Origin: Chrysomallon squamiferum
Taxonomy: Eukaryota; Mollusca; Gastropoda; Neomphalida; Peltospiridae
Reading direction: 5' to 3'
NCBI GenBank assembly: GCA_012295275.1
Contig: CM022672.1
Location: forward strand, 9,937,404-10,001,403
DNA length: 64,000 nucleotides
Under the pieces are notes generated by a model. It had not been told where the DNA came from and did not search any database. It saw only the letters and a program-made list of their open reading frames with translations. Below, piece by piece: positions 61,906 through 64,000 of the stretch. Position 1 is the stretch's first letter, and each line of letters starts with the position of its first letter. Position numbers and translations under genes: made by a program.

Positions 61906-62949
61906 CACACAAAAAAAAAAACAAAAACAAACACGCATGAAATGTGGATTCTTCATTTAAATGTTTCCAATTAATATATATATATATATATAATACGTGG
62001 TGGGCAAAACAATTTAGTTAAAACTGATGTTGAATGTGTGAAAATCTGATTAAATGGTTGATAAAAGTTAATGCGTGCACAGATGTTTATTGTGTGGAGA
62101 TAAGAATTTCGTTTGTCACGTTTGACACGTTAGATCGATTCGTTATCAGTAAGCACAGAGGCAGGGGGGCGTCAAAAGACGGGCGGGACCTTTTCTAATG
62201 AAATTCTATTCTGAAGAGACTTATTCACTGTTTTTGCATTTTTATCCCCTTGCAATTCCTGAAACTTTTGTTACAAAAGAGTTAAATAATTATTTATGAC
62301 TGAATGGGAATTCGGAATGTGTCACAGCAATTTTGCAAAGCATCTAAGCTTAAAAACCCCTTCAAGAAAGATGGTGTGCGAATATTGCAGATAACATTAA
62401 CATAAGTTTTTCAAATGAATTATGAGGAATTCTGGCTATGAATATAATATTACTAATTTTATGATTAGGACAATGAAGACATAGAAATACTATATAGCAA
62501 AAATTAGTACAACAGATTTGAGTTCAAAAATACATCATGCACGTACATATTGGGACCAGATTTACCATAAATAGTCGGGTCAAATCTGACACCTGACAAG
62601 AATTCTTAAACTGGTTACCATTTTAAAAATATCACATTATATATATATATATATGTTGTTTCCTTTTGTCTGTGAGGTTCAATGGAAAAGAGGGCCTGAA
62701 TTGTCCCACATTATCATATTAACTGTACAGTTATATAATTATTATTCTCTGTATTCGCTGGAGAAATAGTTTTAAAAATAACTACTGCAGTGAGCTAGTT
62801 CTTTGTCATTAAGGCGCTAACTGAAAACGTTCTACGGGAAAGAAAGAGAAACCAAGACTAAATATTTAAATATTAAAAATATGTCATATATAACAACATT
62901 GAGTACACGTGCCACACATTTTTAAAATTATTGTTATTTACTTTCTTTT

Positions 62950-62990
<41 letters not shown>
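62950..62990. repeat. (TAA)n microsatellite
   Basis: About 13 TAA units. Confidence 0.95.
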
Positions 62991-62992
<2 letters not shown>

Positions 62993-63104
62993 GTACTAAT
63001 AAACCAGTTTAGTCAATATAGTATTCAGTCAGAAGTAGGCGGAGTTATCATTCCGACCGAGTAAAACTATGTATACGTGCCTTCGTAGATGTGCGCGTAC
63101 ATTC

Positions 63105-63325
63105 ATCCGTAAACGCGTACATATATATACAAATACAGCAAACACACATAAAAATAAATATTCGCAAGCATACACACATACATATACATTCACACACATA
63201 ACAGGACAAACATAGATACACACATTCATCGATGAATTCATACATATGGCTGCATACACACATACAAACATATGTACGTCCATACATACATACATACACA
63301 TACATACATACACATATTTACGAAT
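63105..63325. repeat. ATAC/ACAC-rich microsatellite region
   Basis: Imperfect CATA and CACA units (CATACATACATACATACACA and similar). Open frames rich in Tyr, Val, Cys and Met on the - strand here are repeat artefacts. Confidence 0.85.
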
Positions 63326-63689
63326 TCGTTGAGAGTATTTGAAAATCTTAATTATTCTGCTGCAGTCCCATAACAGCGACAAAATAAGTTTCGACTGTGA
63401 ATAGTAAGTTAAACGTCAAACCAGTAATCATACTAACTGTATGATTATCATCACACGCTGGTAAACCAAATATCTCTCCCACTGTAGACGAAAGATTTTA
63501 TTATCACCCCTGGAATGAGCATGCATATATACACAAAATTATGTACACACATGCATTTATAACTGTATATATGGATTTAGAAATAAATTACATTTTGTTA
63601 GTGTATTAATCCACTAAACTTGACTCAAACACACAAATCCTTTATTAGAGAAATCTTCAAGGACGGCTTCACTTTTGTTAATATTTCAT

Positions 63690-63745
63690 TAATTTATATT
63701 CCACTGACGAGATTCGAACTAGCGGAGAACTGTTGTCAGGTATTT
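63690..63745 (-). mobile_element. Fragment of a tRNA-derived element
   Basis: On the - strand, AGTTCGAATCTCGTCAGTGG carries a near-consensus B box (GTTCGAATCTC, 63709-63719), followed by an AT-rich tail. The A box is not clear, so this is probably a truncated copy. Confidence 0.45.
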
Positions 63746-63837
63746 GTAAATATATACTAACGCATATATCCATGTCTACACATACGCTTATATCAATGTA
63801 TTTGTGAAGGTATGTATTTTAGGATTGTAATATTCTA

Positions 63838-64000
63838 TGTTTTATGTACGACTGATTAGACTCTGCACGTAGACAATATTCGGGAATGCACTGACGCAGG
63901 AGGACAAAGTCCCAATACGACCTCACACAAACCATCCCAGAGGCCGCTGAGAGACTCGAACGTATGTCACACGTTCGACACACTATGTTACCGTTCAGCT
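63838..64000 (-). mobile_element. tRNA-derived SINE-like element, - strand, cut by the window end
   Basis: On the - strand the B box GTTCGAGTCTC (63951-63961) is followed by a body and the tail CCCGAATATTGTCTACGTGC, AGAGTCTAATCAGTCGTACATA, matching the tail of the element at 61710-61905. The head continues past position 64000. Confidence 0.65.

Noticed and set aside
63029-63382. 117-codon - strand frame rich in Tyr, Val, Cys and Met
   Set aside because: Produced by ATAC/ACAC repeats.

Overview
The window reads as nuclear DNA of an invertebrate animal. It is very AT-rich, has many ATT/TTA, TG/CA and poly-A/T tracts, GT-AG introns, dispersed tRNA-derived SINE-like copies, and proteins whose closest recognisable relatives are animal genes. 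A mollusc or other lophotrochozoan fits this style, but that is inference. No sequence was searched against a database.

Three protein-coding loci can be supported. (1) A sacsin-like gene lies on the + strand (coding 12906-28405, 7 coding exons, one of them 10.9 kb). It encodes a giant chaperone-type protein: three SIRPT/Hsp90-like ATPase repeats, a J domain with an HPD motif, and a C-terminal HEPN domain. As written, the large exon carries two mutually compensating frameshifts and one in-frame TGA. (2) GOLGA2 (golgin GM130) lies on the - strand (36816-55870). I resolved 28 coding exons, including a 12-bp micro-exon; they sum to an exact multiple of three (1026 aa). (3) DNTTIP2/FCF2, an 18S rRNA processing factor, lies on the + strand (56941-60332) as 6 coding exons of 325 aa. 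It is head-to-head with GOLGA2 across about 1.1 kb of shared upstream sequence.

Layout: 1-1.48 kb holds no gene. 1.48-4.37 kb is a decayed direct duplicate of the GOLGA2 3' end and its downstream flank (parent 32.77-40.68 kb), with an internal deletion of about 4.3 kb. 5.5-12.3 kb is a tandem array of three related units; each carries the same promoter-like/5' leader block, and the third is interrupted by a 1.25-kb GC-richer insertion. 12.9-28.4 kb is the sacsin-like gene. 28.4-36.8 kb is non-coding, with degenerate repeated blocks and the 3' flank shared with the duplicate. 36.8-55.9 kb is GOLGA2, with minisatellites in its introns. 55.9-56.9 kb is the divergent intergenic region. 56.9-60.3 kb is DNTTIP2. 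60.3-64 kb is repeat-rich, with three tRNA-derived SINE-like fragments and ATAC-type microsatellites.

The GOLGA2 and DNTTIP2 products are housekeeping proteins (Golgi tethering; nucleolar pre-rRNA processing). The accessory-looking part is the sacsin-like locus: it lacks the ubiquitin-like N-terminus of vertebrate sacsin, sits between direct repeats made of GOLGA2 3' sequence, has a triplicated upstream leader with a preserved TTCNNNGAA site, and may be decaying or polymorphic.
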